DNA of 64,000 nt from assembly GCF_000720475.1 (NCBI RefSeq), contig NZ_JOAP01000004.1, forward strand, positions 1 through 64,000. The letters run 5' to 3'. This DNA is from Streptomyces aureocirculatus (GTDB taxonomy: Bacteria; Actinomycetota; Actinomycetes; Streptomycetales; Streptomycetaceae). The notes under the pieces are model-generated. The model saw nothing but the letters and a program-made list of their open reading frames with translations. It searched no databases and was not told where the DNA came from. A program made the position numbers and the translations under genes. Below are positions 35,301 through 42,560 of the stretch, piece after piece. Positions within the stretch are counted from its first letter, which is position 1; every line of letters starts with the position of its first letter.

Positions 35301-36348
35301 CTTCACGGGAACGCCGGAGGTCGAGTTGTCCAACACCACCAAGGACGGGATGGCGGACGAGGACATCGCCTGGGGCTCGATCGCCTTCCAGCCGCTGCCG
35401 GGTAAGCCGAAGAACTCCGTCGTCGCCATGGGTGACTCCTACTCCTCGGGTGAGGGCGCGACGGAACCCGGCGGAAAGAACTACTTCTCCGAGACCGACT
35501 ACAAGAACAAGCTGACCGACAAGACCACGGACAAGTGTCACCGTTCAAAGCTGGCCTGGTCCCGGCAGGCGTCTCTGCCCGGAGCCTCGCAGTCCATCGG
35601 CAAACTGGCCGACAGCTTCGACCCGCAGATGGACTACCACTTCGTGGCCTGCTCCGGAGCACGCACCTACGACATGCTCAAGGACGGCCAGTCCAGCGAG
35701 GTGCCACAGGTCGACGCCGGGTACCTGGACCAGAACACCAGCCTGGTCACACTCAGCATCGGCGGCAATGACGCCCGTTTCACGGACGTCATCACGAAGT
35801 GCATCGACCTTCCCGTACCGTCCCTGAAGAACTGCCAGGCAGCCACGATCGGGAACGTCGATCCCGCCACCGGCGAGGACCGGCCAGGGAGTACTGACCG
35901 GCTGGACAAGTGGGCCCCGAAGTGGCTGCACGAAGCGGTGCGACCGCAGATCGTCAAGGTACTCAACAAGATCCATTCTGAGGCGCCGAACGCGAAGGTC
36001 GTCCTCATGGGCTATCCCCGGCTCCTGGAGCACGACGGGTCCTGCGTCCCGGCCATGGAAAAGACCGAAGGCCAGTTCGTGAACACGGTGGCCGACACCC
36101 TCGCCAAGGAGATGAAGGGCTCCGCCTCCGACGCGGGGTCGTGGGCGGCCTTCTCCGACCCGCGTGACGAGTTCGCGGGAAAGGCCATCTGCGGTGACCC
36201 GGAAACCATCCACGGCATCGTCATGACAGGCCGGTCACAGGCGGACAACGACGCGCCGGCTCCGTCTATGCAGTCCTTCCACCCCAAGCCCGCCGGAGCC
36301 CGCCTGTACGCGGACTCCCTGGAGCACACGCTCCAGGGCAAGGGCTGA
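32311..36348 (+). CDS. giant secreted protein: transglycosylase-like, golvesin-like and SGNH hydrolase domains
   Basis: TTG start seven bases after AAGGAA. Signal peptide ends near QALAAES (about residue 34). Residues 60-360 form a propeller-like beta domain of unknown role; a low-complexity linker follows. About 460-700 is lysozyme/transglycosylase-like, with IPANVLLGIMAQESNLWQAE supplying the catalytic Glu, and CGYGVGQVTDGM. A Cys-rich segment (CNKKNGCDTSSPPDCPDAKC) lies near 790-810. About 880-1030 is golvesin-C-like, ending VELSNTTKDGMADEDIAWGS. From 1035 an SGNH esterase has GDSYSSGEG (Ser), SIGGNDARF (Asn) and SFHPKPAG (His). Together this suggests cell-wall or polysaccharide processing outside the cell; the exact substrate is unknown. 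1345 residues. Confidence 0.85.
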   Translation: MIRRHRVSSRLRTPLLVTTAMLVASGPMVSQALAAESPLPTPASAKEAETGPQSPGRPGSNRVTNPDANLGKDWKKSQDRAVTAAADADGLRILTAESSKAYDWKTAAVLSEPGIPADSWIGNQCVMDDSHVAAVYAPRAFTNKPGLMQGGAFTAIVNTRTGAVTKLPFTATLAYFDPTCNTTTHTAAFTQYRDMNDASQVKTRVITVDTAGKTVAKTGELRGQVSSAAPVKDGVVAGLGRDLVHVSDKGKVRKLAQGDSIPFDIRPLTGDRIGFVDRKGTKTAQAKVYDGHTRPRTVATGRLGDLDLAPGAQGRAFLTGDAKDVKVAGSGITKIDAPADTSVSSHGRLAVEPVLTPGVRAGLTRIKAAGKGFDKAEEPEAGVRSRTGKAPGTADDSAIKVTSTATTTGRKVAQHVAPAQPGTGSGLSPALTGGATPRTLTRAAAPAPSPVSHDPRDTDRWCSVSRNDMNAQALQPTPNQVEWAVDMAVRGELRGKWLRQGGYRSQAGLGTIDPQGLFPRPTLNGGGHIPANVLLGIMAQESNLWQAENGAVPGQMGSPLAAVDGYYGHNAKDTLFGYWRINWKKSDCGYGVGQVTDGMRLSGHEKEDETSSTDPKVQKLLAIDYASNVAASMKILADKWNEVHTKGQTITVNNDDPSRVENWFTAAWNYNLGFNPTSEAQKHGGHWGLGWYNNPANPMYKKGAWDHPFMDVSLNANNIRDAANPQNWPYEEKVLGWAAWSMDTGLSYGTDGRQDWPGESGFASAGFRPAWWNSTAARSRVSPPLDAFCNKKNGCDTSSPPDCPDAKCYEKYWWNQENVTWKSDCAQTCGNEDIKYKTLIAEPGRGHRLKYGEPVCDAAPKNAEVVASVPSGTETWSSCGKAKSKGKFQFTFYPDGDGHYEAKADLHSIGGGHGGHFWYTHTRDEESHLGGPGNRMTIDGKWTLGHKLDWARVLVHLPDTGAQTRQAAYVVRNSDSKSPKRHVLQRAGGWVSLGAFHFTGTPEVELSNTTKDGMADEDIAWGSIAFQPLPGKPKNSVVAMGDSYSSGEGATEPGGKNYFSETDYKNKLTDKTTDKCHRSKLAWSRQASLPGASQSIGKLADSFDPQMDYHFVACSGARTYDMLKDGQSSEVPQVDAGYLDQNTSLVTLSIGGNDARFTDVITKCIDLPVPSLKNCQAATIGNVDPATGEDRPGSTDRLDKWAPKWLHEAVRPQIVKVLNKIHSEAPNAKVVLMGYPRLLEHDGSCVPAMEKTEGQFVNTVADTLAKEMKGSASDAGSWAAFSDPRDEFAGKAICGDPETIHGIVMTGRSQADNDAPAPSMQSFHPKPAGARLYADSLEHTLQGKG

Positions 36349-36360
36349 CCGCATTTCCGG

Positions 36361-36404
36361 CCAGGGGGCCTGAGCACGTACATACATCCGCTCAGGCCCC
36401 CTGG
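36361..36404 (+). terminator. strong hairpin after the secreted operon
   Basis: Perfect 15-bp stem CCAGGGGGCCTGAGC / GCTCAGGCCCCCTGG, 14-base loop, then TTTCCCC, starting 13 bases after the giant gene. Confidence 0.88.
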
Positions 36405-36431
36405 TTTCCCCCACAGAGGAAACTCACGAAT

Positions 36432-36761
36432 ATGACATTCCCCCCACGCCGCAATGACGGGACGCTGGCCGTGTTCGTGGCCGTCATCGACATCTTGATC
36501 GTGCTCTACGCGGGCTACGGCTACGTCCTGTCCGGACTGTCCTTCGGGGCGCCGAGCCCACGGGAAGCCCAGGACGCAGCGGCCGAACGCGAGAGCATCC
36601 TGTGGTTCCTGGCATGGCTGGCGGGCGGCGGATTCTGCCTCGCCGCGGTGTTCCGGTGCTGGAAGACCGCCGTGACGCACCTGGCCCTCGTAGCGCTGCC
36701 GCTCCTTGTGGGCCTGGGGTTCCAGGTGGCGAACTCACACTCGGCCACCGGCGCGGGCTGA
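36432..36761 (+). CDS. small integral membrane protein, three helices
   Basis: ATG after GAGGAAACTCACGAAT. Helices at about 12-37 (LAVFVAVIDILIVLYAGYGY), 58-78 (ILWFLAWLAGGGFCLAAVF) and 84-102 (VTHLALVALPLLVGLGFQVA), with a short polar loop between the first two. Similar small proteins follow secreted enzymes in Streptomyces but have no assigned function. It lies beyond the terminator, so it is expressed from read-through or its own promoter. Confidence 0.7.
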   Translation: MTFPPRRNDGTLAVFVAVIDILIVLYAGYGYVLSGLSFGAPSPREAQDAAAERESILWFLAWLAGGGFCLAAVFRCWKTAVTHLALVALPLLVGLGFQVANSHSATGAG

Positions 36762-36843
36762 GCAACTTGCCTGGCGGTATTTCGGGTCGTCGTGACCATC
36801 TCCGGCGCCCAAGTGCGCCCACACCAGCAATCGGGCAAAGTTC

Positions 36844-36860
36844 TTTGCATAAAACGCAAA
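36844..36860. promoter_or_regulatory. inverted repeat TTTGC-N7-GCAAA before the XRE-cupin gene
   Basis: Perfect 5-bp arms TTTGC ATAAAAC GCAAA, 19 bases upstream of the ATG, with a further ACGCAGGC; AT-rich for the genome. Position suggests autoregulation by the XRE protein. Confidence 0.5.
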
Positions 36861-36879
36861 ACGCAGGCACGGTGAACAT

Positions 36880-37527
36880 ATGAGCGATGACTTCGATGCG
36901 GTGCTGGCCGCGGTCGGGCCCCGGCTGCGTGCATTGCGCCGTCGCCGCGGCGCCACCCTGACCGCTCTGTCGGAGAGCACCGGCATTCCGATCAGCACGC
37001 TGTCCCGGCTGGAGTCCGGGCACCGCAAACCGGGCCTGGAACTCCTGCTGCCCCTGGCCAAGGCCTACCGGATGCCGATCGACGAACTTGTCGGCGCCCC
37101 GGCCGATCTAGACCCCAGGGTGTATCCGCAGCCGTTCACCCGCAACGGCCTGACCGTCATCCCGCTGACGCGCAAACCCGGCGGGCTGCAGGCGTTCAAG
37201 CACATCCTGCCCGCCGGACTGACCGACGGCCGCGAACCTGACCCCCGCTCGCACGAGGGCTACCACTGGCTGTACGTCCTGCGCGGCAGCCTGCGCGTCG
37301 TACTCGGTGACAAGGACTTCATCCTCACCGAGGGCGAAGTCGCCGAATTCGACACCCACCTTCCGCACTGGTTCGGCAACTCCGACGAACACTCCGTGGA
37401 ATTCCTCAGCATCCTCGGCCCTCAGGGCGAGCGCGTCCACATCAAAGCCCGTTACGACGGCCCCCTGCCCTTGCGCAGCGGCGGTGTTCAGCAGGAGTCC
37501 CCACCCGGCCCCCCGAAGAACAAGTAA
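36880..37527 (+). CDS. XRE-family regulator with cupin domain
   Basis: ATG (MSDDFDAVLAAVGPRLRAL) with a weak upstream GGTGAAC. Helix-turn-helix: RRRGATLTALSESTGIPIST then LSRLESGHRKPGLELLLPLA; cupin from about residue 110: HEGYHWLYVLRGSLRVVLGD, FILTEGEVAEFDTHLPHWFG. The cupin fold usually senses a small molecule. 215 residues, complete. Its 3' end overlaps the neprosin gene tail by 40 bases on the other strand. Confidence 0.85.
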   Translation: MSDDFDAVLAAVGPRLRALRRRRGATLTALSESTGIPISTLSRLESGHRKPGLELLLPLAKAYRMPIDELVGAPADLDPRVYPQPFTRNGLTVIPLTRKPGGLQAFKHILPAGLTDGREPDPRSHEGYHWLYVLRGSLRVVLGDKDFILTEGEVAEFDTHLPHWFGNSDEHSVEFLSILGPQGERVHIKARYDGPLPLRSGGVQQESPPGPPKNK

Positions 37528-38738
37528 CTGCCCCAGTCGGACCCCGAGTTGTTGGTGATCTGAAGTGAATAACAGGGGCCGCTCACCGAACCCGCGTCCG
37601 ACAGGGTCGCATGCACCGCACCGCCGCTCAGGGGGTTCACCGCCGCGACGCGCTGGTACGCCGCCTGTCCGAAGCCCGCCGACGCGTGTCGTCCGGAGCC
37701 CATCGGGGGCCACTGAGTGATCAGGGTTCCGACCTCGCCGCCGAACTTGGCACGGGCGGCGTTGGTGGCCATCGGCCCGTTGTTGAACCATGCCGCCGGG
37801 TAGCAGCCGATCGCATGGTCGTCGAAGTAGAGCCACCAGGCGTTGTTGGTGAAGTAGAAGCCCATCTTGTACTCGACCTGCGTGCCGCCGCTCTGCGACA
37901 CCGCCAACGGGGCGCCCGGACGCACATAGGGGTTGGGGACCGGCTGGAACGCCTGGCCCGCTTCGTTGTAGAAGGAGTGGCCGGCTTCGTAGTTCCGCCT
38001 GGTGGAGAAGACGAAGAAGTGGGGCGTGGCGTTGCCGTACCGCGTGATGTCGACATGCCAGCCGCATTCCACGGTCTGCAGGACGGAGCCATCCAGGCCC
38101 GCGTAGTACCACTGCTGGCTGAAGGTCGACTGGTTCGACGCCGCAGCGAACGGGTTCCACACGTTGATGCGGCTTGCTCCGCCCAGGCAGGGGATGTTCT
38201 GCTCACCGGTCGCGTATCGCTTGCCGAGCGCGGCCGCCGGTGCCTCGGCACCGGCGGATGCCGCGAGGGCGGGCGGCCTTTGCTTCGCCGAGGACGCCGC
38301 GAGGTTCGGGAACCGGCACAGCGCCGAGAGCGTGGTGCGGTACAGCGGTGTCGTACCCGCGGGGGCGGTGCGTGCGGCCGACACCTGCCGCGGCGGCGGG
38401 CTCACGGCTTCTCGCGACCTCGGGTCCGCAGTCAGCGGCGCTTCGGATTCGGGCAGTTGAGGCGGGCCCTGGTCGGGGGCGACGGCGAGGCCTCCCCAGT
38501 GGCGTGCCGCAGGATGCGCTTCCTCGGGGACGCAGTCGACGACCTGGCCGTCGTTTTCGACGTAGCTCTCGACGGCGTGGACGCCCTGGTACATATCCAT
38601 GACGTACGCCCGGATCTCGTCGAAGTCCCGTGAGCTCGCGACGGCCGCACCGGGCAGTCGGCGTGCTTCCTCGTACGTGGTCGAGGCGACGGACCCAAGA
38701 AATGCGTCCAAGGGCTGCGGAGAGAGTTCAGTGGTCAT
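37488..38738 (-). CDS. neprosin-family (DUF239) putative prolyl endopeptidase
   Basis: Neprosins are glutamic peptidases that cut after proline; bacterial members are secreted or associated with peptides. No clear signal peptide: it opens MTTELSPQPLDAFLGSVAST. Residues 70-190 are a Pro/Ala-rich pro-region; from about 200 the neprosin domain has INVWNPFAAASNQSTFSQQW, VECGWHVDITRYGNATPHFF, YYFTNN-type strands (YKMGFYFTNNAWWLYFDDHA) and IGCYPAAWFNNGPMATNAAR. Paired Cys (VECGWHVD, AIGCYPAAW, SGPCYSL, GGDSC) fit an extracellular protein. Export route is unclear. 416 residues. Confidence 0.78.
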   Translation of the reverse strand: MTTELSPQPLDAFLGSVASTTYEEARRLPGAAVASSRDFDEIRAYVMDMYQGVHAVESYVENDGQVVDCVPEEAHPAARHWGGLAVAPDQGPPQLPESEAPLTADPRSREAVSPPPRQVSAARTAPAGTTPLYRTTLSALCRFPNLAASSAKQRPPALAASAGAEAPAAALGKRYATGEQNIPCLGGASRINVWNPFAAASNQSTFSQQWYYAGLDGSVLQTVECGWHVDITRYGNATPHFFVFSTRRNYEAGHSFYNEAGQAFQPVPNPYVRPGAPLAVSQSGGTQVEYKMGFYFTNNAWWLYFDDHAIGCYPAAWFNNGPMATNAARAKFGGEVGTLITQWPPMGSGRHASAGFGQAAYQRVAAVNPLSGGAVHATLSDAGSVSGPCYSLQITNNSGSDWGSYLFFGGPGGDSC

Positions 38739-39049
38739 GGGGCGACGCTCCTTGGTCGACTATCCGCATACGCACGGTCAGCGGCCGTCGGCGGCCACTT
38801 CGATTACACCTTTGACTGCCGTCTGAACGTAGGGTTATCCGCCTACTTCACTCGTGTGAGGGAGAAGAGACGGCGCCGGGGGGCACTGCGCCAGCAGATG
38901 GAGGCCGATCGTGGTCACCGTCCGCGCGGCCGCCGATCGGCGCGTAAGAAGCTGAGCGATGGGCTTGAGGCTGCCGCAGCGGAAGCCTCTACCGTCCTGA
39001 GCAGGGCCGGAGATTCCGACCCGGTGAAGCACGGGTGAGGGAGGCGGCG

Positions 39050-39340
39050 ATGGCCTGGCCGATCGCGGAGGTCGCCCGGATGTCGGGGGTGACGGCCCGG
39101 ACACTACGGCACTACGACGAGATCGACCTGCTGTCGCCGGCCTGGACCGGGGCAAACGGCCACCGCTACTACGAGGAGCGACAACTGCTGCAACTGCAGC
39201 AGGTTCTCGTACTGCGGGCGCTGGGCCTCGGGCTGCCCGAGATCGGGCGGGTCCTGGCCGCGCAGGTCGACGAACTGGAGGCCCTGGGGGGCCATTACCG
39301 TCGGCTGCTCGAGGCGTACGCCGCGACTCGGCTGCGCTGA
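39050..39340 (+). pseudogene. truncated MerR-family regulator (TipA-like N-terminus)
   Basis: ATG follows GGGAGGCGGCG. MAWPIAEVARMSGVTARTLR then HYDEIDLLSPAWTGANGHRY, YEERQLLQLQQVLVLRALGL and AAQVDELEALGGHYRRLLEA is a complete DNA-binding half and the start of the dimer helix of TipAL-type regulators. It then ends abruptly (AYAATRLR), so the effector domain of about 140 residues is missing. The binding half may still be made; I treat it as truncated. A poly-G tract (39363-39370) and an 18-bp tandem repeat follow. Confidence 0.75.
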
Positions 39341-39400
39341 GCCGGGGCCGGGCCGCCGCCACGGGGGGGGCGGCGGCTCTGCCGGGTCGGGCCACTCTCG

Positions 39401-39436
39401 CCTGATGAGACCCGGTTGCCTGATGAGACCCGGTTG
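39401..39436. repeat. 18-bp tandem repeat, two copies
   Basis: CCTGATGAGACCCGGTTG twice, back to back, between the truncated MerR gene and the ArsR promoter. Confidence 0.85.
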
Positions 39437-39448
39437 ATTCCTCTCGGC

Positions 39449-39476
39449 TTGACGCATGCCGATATGGGCATACGAT
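39449..39476 (+). promoter_or_regulatory. consensus-like promoter of the ArsR operon
   Basis: TTGACG (39449-39454), 16-bp spacer, TACGAT (39471-39476). Transcription should start at about 39483-39484, which is the ATG itself, so the message is probably leaderless. Confidence 0.65.
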
Positions 39477-39483
39477 GGTTGCC

Positions 39484-39825
39484 ATGGCACGAGCAGCGAC
39501 GACGTCGGACGTCTTCAACGCGATCGCCGAGCCGCAGCGCCGGGAGATCCTGGTGCTGCTGCGGGCGGGTGAGCGGCCGGTGACCGAGTTGGCCCAGGAG
39601 CTGGGGATGACTCAGCCGGGGGCGTCCAAACACCTGCGGGTGCTCCGGGAGGTCGGCCTTGTGCGGGTTCGCGGGGCGGGCAAGCAGCGCCTGTACGGCC
39701 TGGACGCCCGCGGGCTGCGACCGGTTCACGAGTGGGCCGGCGGGTTCGAGCGGTTCTGGAACGAGAGCTTCGACCGGCTGGACGCGTATGTGCAGGACCT
39801 CAAACAGGCAAAGCAGGAGGAGTAG
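39484..39825 (+). CDS. ArsR-family transcriptional regulator
   Basis: Winged-helix regulator: TSDVFNAIAEPQRREILVLL then RAGERPVTELAQELGMTQPG, ASKHLRVLREVGLVRVRGAG, KQRLYGLDARGLRPVHEW, and a C-terminal helix FERFWNESFDRLDAYVQDLK. No metal-binding Cys pair; this subgroup is typically paired with an SRPBCC protein, as here. ATG 39484 coincides with the predicted transcription start; an in-frame start three codons earlier is disfavoured. First gene of a three-gene operon; stop is 3 bases before the next start. Confidence 0.88.
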   Translation: MARAATTSDVFNAIAEPQRREILVLLRAGERPVTELAQELGMTQPGASKHLRVLREVGLVRVRGAGKQRLYGLDARGLRPVHEWAGGFERFWNESFDRLDAYVQDLKQAKQEE

Positions 39826-39828
39826 CTG

Positions 39829-40407
39829 ATGAGCGCGACAGGACGAGGAGCGCCGGCGCAGTCCGCGGCCGGACGAGGCACGCAGTCCGCGGCCGGACGA
39901 GACGCGCAGTCCGCGACGGGACGAGGCACGCAGTCCGTGACGGCCGACCGCGAGATCGTGATCTCCCGGGTCATCGACGCTCAACGGGAGCTGGTGTTCC
40001 AGGCGTTCACCGAGGTGCGGCACCTGTCACGGTGGTGGGGACCGGAGGGGTTCACCACCACCACGCGGTCCTTCGAGTTCCGCGTCGGCGGGGTGTGGGA
40101 CTTCGTGCTGCACGGGCCGGACGGGACCGACTACCAGGAGTGGATCTCCTGGACCGAGATCGCCCCGCCGGAGCGGATCGCGTTGCTCCACGGTGAGTCC
40201 CGCGACGACCCGGACGCCTTCGAGTCGGTCCTCACGTTCGCACCCGACGGCGCGGCGACCCGGATCGAGATGCGCACGGTGTTCCCCACCAAGGAACTGC
40301 GCGACGAGGCGGTCGAGAAGTACCACGCCGTCGAGGGCGGTCGGCAGACCCTGAACAACCTGGCCGCGTACGTCACCGAGATCGTGCGGAAGGGAGCGGA
40401 GGGCTGA
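39829..40407 (+). CDS. SRPBCC/AHSA1-family protein with repeat-encoded N-terminus
   Basis: START-fold lipid- or ligand-binding protein; often the target of an adjacent ArsR regulator. ATG after GGAGGAGTAGCTG. Residues 1-38 are a low-complexity extension (GRGTQSAAGRDAQSATGRG) encoded by 24-bp repeats; the fold begins DREIVISRVIDAQRELVFQA, then HLSRWWGPEGFTTTTRSFEF and GGVWDFVLHGPDGTDYQEWI, ending KYHAVEGGRQTLNNLAAYVT. 192 residues. Stop TGA overlaps the next ATG by one base. Confidence 0.87.
   Translation: MSATGRGAPAQSAAGRGTQSAAGRDAQSATGRGTQSVTADREIVISRVIDAQRELVFQAFTEVRHLSRWWGPEGFTTTTRSFEFRVGGVWDFVLHGPDGTDYQEWISWTEIAPPERIALLHGESRDDPDAFESVLTFAPDGAATRIEMRTVFPTKELRDEAVEKYHAVEGGRQTLNNLAAYVTEIVRKGAEG
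39871..39942. repeat. three 24-bp tandem units inside the SRPBCC gene
   Basis: Units GGACGAGGCACGCAGTCCGC..., GGACGAGACGCGCAGTCCGC... and GGACGAGGCACGCAGTCCGT..., 24 bp each, preceded by a related longer unit at 39841. In frame (8 residues per unit), so copy number can change without breaking the gene. Confidence 0.85.
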
Positions 40408-41027
40408 TGGCGGGGAAGGTGTTCTTCAGCGTGTCGATGTCGCTGGACGGGTTCATCGCACCCGAGTCCCCTGAGGACTTGATGGGCAAGCAGTGGAGGG
40501 AACTGCAGCAGTGGATCTTCCCGCAGCGCTTCTTCCGGGAGAACCTGGGGCTCGGCGAGGGCGGCGAGGAAGGGCGCGACAACGACATCGTGCGGGAGAC
40601 GTTCGAGCGCACCGGCGCGAGCGTGATGGGCAAGCGCATGTTCGACGCCGGCGAGCAGATGTGGCCGGAGGAGGCACCGTTCCGCACCCCGGTCTTCGTC
40701 GTGACGCACGAGAAGCGTGACCCCTGGGAGCGGCCGGGCGGGACCATCTTCCACTTCGTCAACGACGGTATCGAGACCGCGCTCGACCTGGCCCGCCAGG
40801 CCGCGGGCGACCGGGACGTCCGCATCGCGGGCGGCGGCGCGACGATCCTTGAGTACGTGAACGCAGGCCTGGTCGACGAGTTCTCGATCGCGTTGTCACC
40901 CGTGCTGTTCGGCTCTGGGATCCGCCTGTTCGAGGGCGTGGACGCTGCTCGCGTGGCCCTGGAGCCGGTCCGCACGGAGCCCTCCCCAAGGGTGACGCAC
41001 CTGACGTACACCGTCCGGGAGCGGTAA
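40407..41027 (+). CDS. dihydrofolate reductase-family protein (RibD C-terminal-like)
   Basis: NADPH-dependent reductase fold; substrate unknown, as most stand-alone actinobacterial members are uncharacterised. ATG overlaps the upstream TGA (TGATG). Signatures: GKVFFSVSMSLDGFIAPESP (start of the fold), ASVMGKRMFDAGEQMWPEEA, RTPVFVVTHEKRDPW, VRIAGGGATILEYVNAGLVD (cofactor G-G-G loop) and FSIALSPVLFGSGIRLFEGV. 206 residues, complete. Last gene of the ArsR operon. Confidence 0.88.
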   Translation: MAGKVFFSVSMSLDGFIAPESPEDLMGKQWRELQQWIFPQRFFRENLGLGEGGEEGRDNDIVRETFERTGASVMGKRMFDAGEQMWPEEAPFRTPVFVVTHEKRDPWERPGGTIFHFVNDGIETALDLARQAAGDRDVRIAGGGATILEYVNAGLVDEFSIALSPVLFGSGIRLFEGVDAARVALEPVRTEPSPRVTHLTYTVRER

Positions 41028-41056
41028 CTGTCCCGGCCTCAGCACTCCCCCGCCGA

Positions 41057-41079
41057 GGCCGGCCGCCGGGGAGCCGGCC
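41057..41079 (+). terminator. hairpin after the ArsR operon
   Basis: GGCCGGC, 9-base loop, GCCGGCC, 30 bases after the DHFR-family stop. No T-run. Confidence 0.45.
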
Positions 41080-41123
41080 GACCTGGTGCGGTCCCGCTGG
41101 TGGTGGTGATCGACACCGATGGA

Positions 41124-41340
41124 TCAGCTCGTGAATCCGCCGTCGGCGAGTGCGGTGGCGGAAAGCTTGCCGCGTGGTGCGGCGGCGTCCGCGCCCCCCA
41201 GGCACTGGCCACCGTGCTTGACGCGGTGCCTGCGCGCCAAGAACGAAGCTGAACCCAGCGCCGCAGCCCAGTCCGCCCAGGAGATCTCTGGTTCCTTCTT
41301 GTCCTTGGTGTCCCGGTGCGGGGCCGGAGTGGCCCCGCAT
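41124..41340 (-). pseudogene. possible C-terminal protein relic
   Basis: The minus strand reads HRDTKDKKEPEISWADWAAA, SFLARRHRVKHGGQCLGGAD and ends KLSATALADGGFTS, with protein-like composition but no start codon. It lies downstream of the Old Yellow Enzyme gene on the same strand. I cannot assign a family; it may be spurious. Confidence 0.25.
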
Positions 41341-41358
41341 GTGCAAGGTGCGGAGTCC

Positions 41359-42432
41359 TCAGGCGGTGTACTGGTAGGCCGGGTAGGTGAGGTAGCCCAT
41401 GTCTCCGCCTTGGTAGTACGTGGTCTCGTCGGCGGGTGCGATCGGCAGGCCGGTGCGGAGCCGTTCGACCAGGTCGGGGTTGGCGATGAAGGCGCGGCCG
41501 AAGCTGATCAGGTCCGCGCCCAGCCCGAGCCAGTGGTCGGCGGCGGCCCGGTCGGTCTGCTTGGGGCCCATGGGGAGTACCGGGTTGACGATCAGAGTGC
41601 CGGGCCAGGCGCGGCGCAGCTCGACCAGCACCTCCTCCTCTGCGGTCGCCTCCAGGTGCACATAGGCGAGGTCGAAACGGGCGAGCTCTGTCAGCAGGGC
41701 CGCGTACAGCTCCGGGACCTCCGTCTCCTCCACGCCCCAGAACGTGCCGCCGGGGGAAAGCCGGATCCCGGTGCGGGCCGCGCCCACGGCGTCCACCGTG
41801 GCGGCGACGGCCTCGACCGCGAACCGCATGCGGTTGGTCACCGAGCCGCCGTAGGAGTCGATGCGCAGGTTCGCGTTGGAGGACAGGAACTGCGAGATCA
41901 GATAACCGTTGGCGTCGTGCAGTTCGACACCGTCGAAGCCGGCCTCGACGGCGCGCAGGGCGGCCTCGGCGTAGGAACGCGCCTGTTCGGGCACCTCGGC
42001 GGTCTCCAGGGCGCGGGGTACCGGTGCGGGCTGCGGCCCGTTGGGGGTGAACACCGTCCCCGTGGCGGCAACCGCGGACGGGCCGACCGGCTGGAGGCCG
42101 GTGGTGTCGGGGTGCGAGACCCGGCCGCCGTGCATGATCTGGGCGAAAATGCGCCCGCCGTTGACGTGCACGGCGTCGGTGACGGGCCGCCAGGAAGCCA
42201 CCTGCTCGTCGGTGTACAGGCCCGGCGTCCCCGAGTTGGACTGGCCGACAAGGCTTGGCTGCACCCCCTCGCCGACGATCAGCCCGGCAGTTGCCCGCTG
42301 GGCGTAGTAGACCGCCATGGACGGGGTCGCAAGCCCCTCCCCGGCTGCTCTGACCCGGGACATCGGAGCCATCACAACGCGGTTGGGCAGCTCCAGATCA
42401 CCGAGACGGTGGCGGTCGAACAACGTGGTCAT
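41359..42432 (-). CDS. Old Yellow Enzyme-family alkene reductase
   Basis: FMN-dependent NAD(P)H oxidoreductase that reduces activated C=C bonds. ATG follows GAGGAGTACCGGC. Signatures: NRVVMAPMSRVRAAGEG (FMN site), QIMHGGRVSHP, GFDGVELHDANGYLISQFL (the H-x-x-N pair binding substrate), DSYGGSVTNRMRFAVEAV, SFGRAFIANPDLVERLR and the end YYQGGDMGYLTYP. All expected elements are present in 357 residues. Divergent from a MerR gene that probably controls it in response to electrophiles. Confidence 0.92.
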   Translation of the reverse strand: MTTLFDRHRLGDLELPNRVVMAPMSRVRAAGEGLATPSMAVYYAQRATAGLIVGEGVQPSLVGQSNSGTPGLYTDEQVASWRPVTDAVHVNGGRIFAQIMHGGRVSHPDTTGLQPVGPSAVAATGTVFTPNGPQPAPVPRALETAEVPEQARSYAEAALRAVEAGFDGVELHDANGYLISQFLSSNANLRIDSYGGSVTNRMRFAVEAVAATVDAVGAARTGIRLSPGGTFWGVEETEVPELYAALLTELARFDLAYVHLEATAEEEVLVELRRAWPGTLIVNPVLPMGPKQTDRAAADHWLGLGADLISFGRAFIANPDLVERLRTGLPIAPADETTYYQGGDMGYLTYPAYQYTA

Positions 42433-42531
42433 GCCGGTACTCCTCGCACTGGTCCGTACTGGTCGGAGGACCCTGAGGGAAGGGCCCGACAGGTACGCTA
42501 GAACCTGACATCAATGTGAGAGGCAAGTCAT

Positions 42532-42545
42532 GTGACCGAGGTCAC
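42532..42545. promoter_or_regulatory. GTGACC-GA-GGTCAC palindrome in the OYE/MerR intergenic region
   Basis: Perfect 6-bp arms with 2-base spacer, 15 bases upstream of the MerR start codon. Just upstream, ACCTGACATCAATGTGAGAG has the look of a MerR-type promoter with long spacer. Confidence 0.5.
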
Positions 42546-42560
42546 GGGCAGGAGTGCGAG

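Larger units (their letters stand above)
41028..41358. other. gap with hairpin and possible relic
   Basis: Holds a terminator-like hairpin and a minus-strand coding-like stretch, each listed separately. Nothing else is supported. Confidence 0.5.

Noticed and set aside
38856..39038. 60-codon Arg-rich frame before the truncated MerR gene
   Set aside because: Low complexity; its end overlaps the MerR ribosome site, and no homologue comes to mind.
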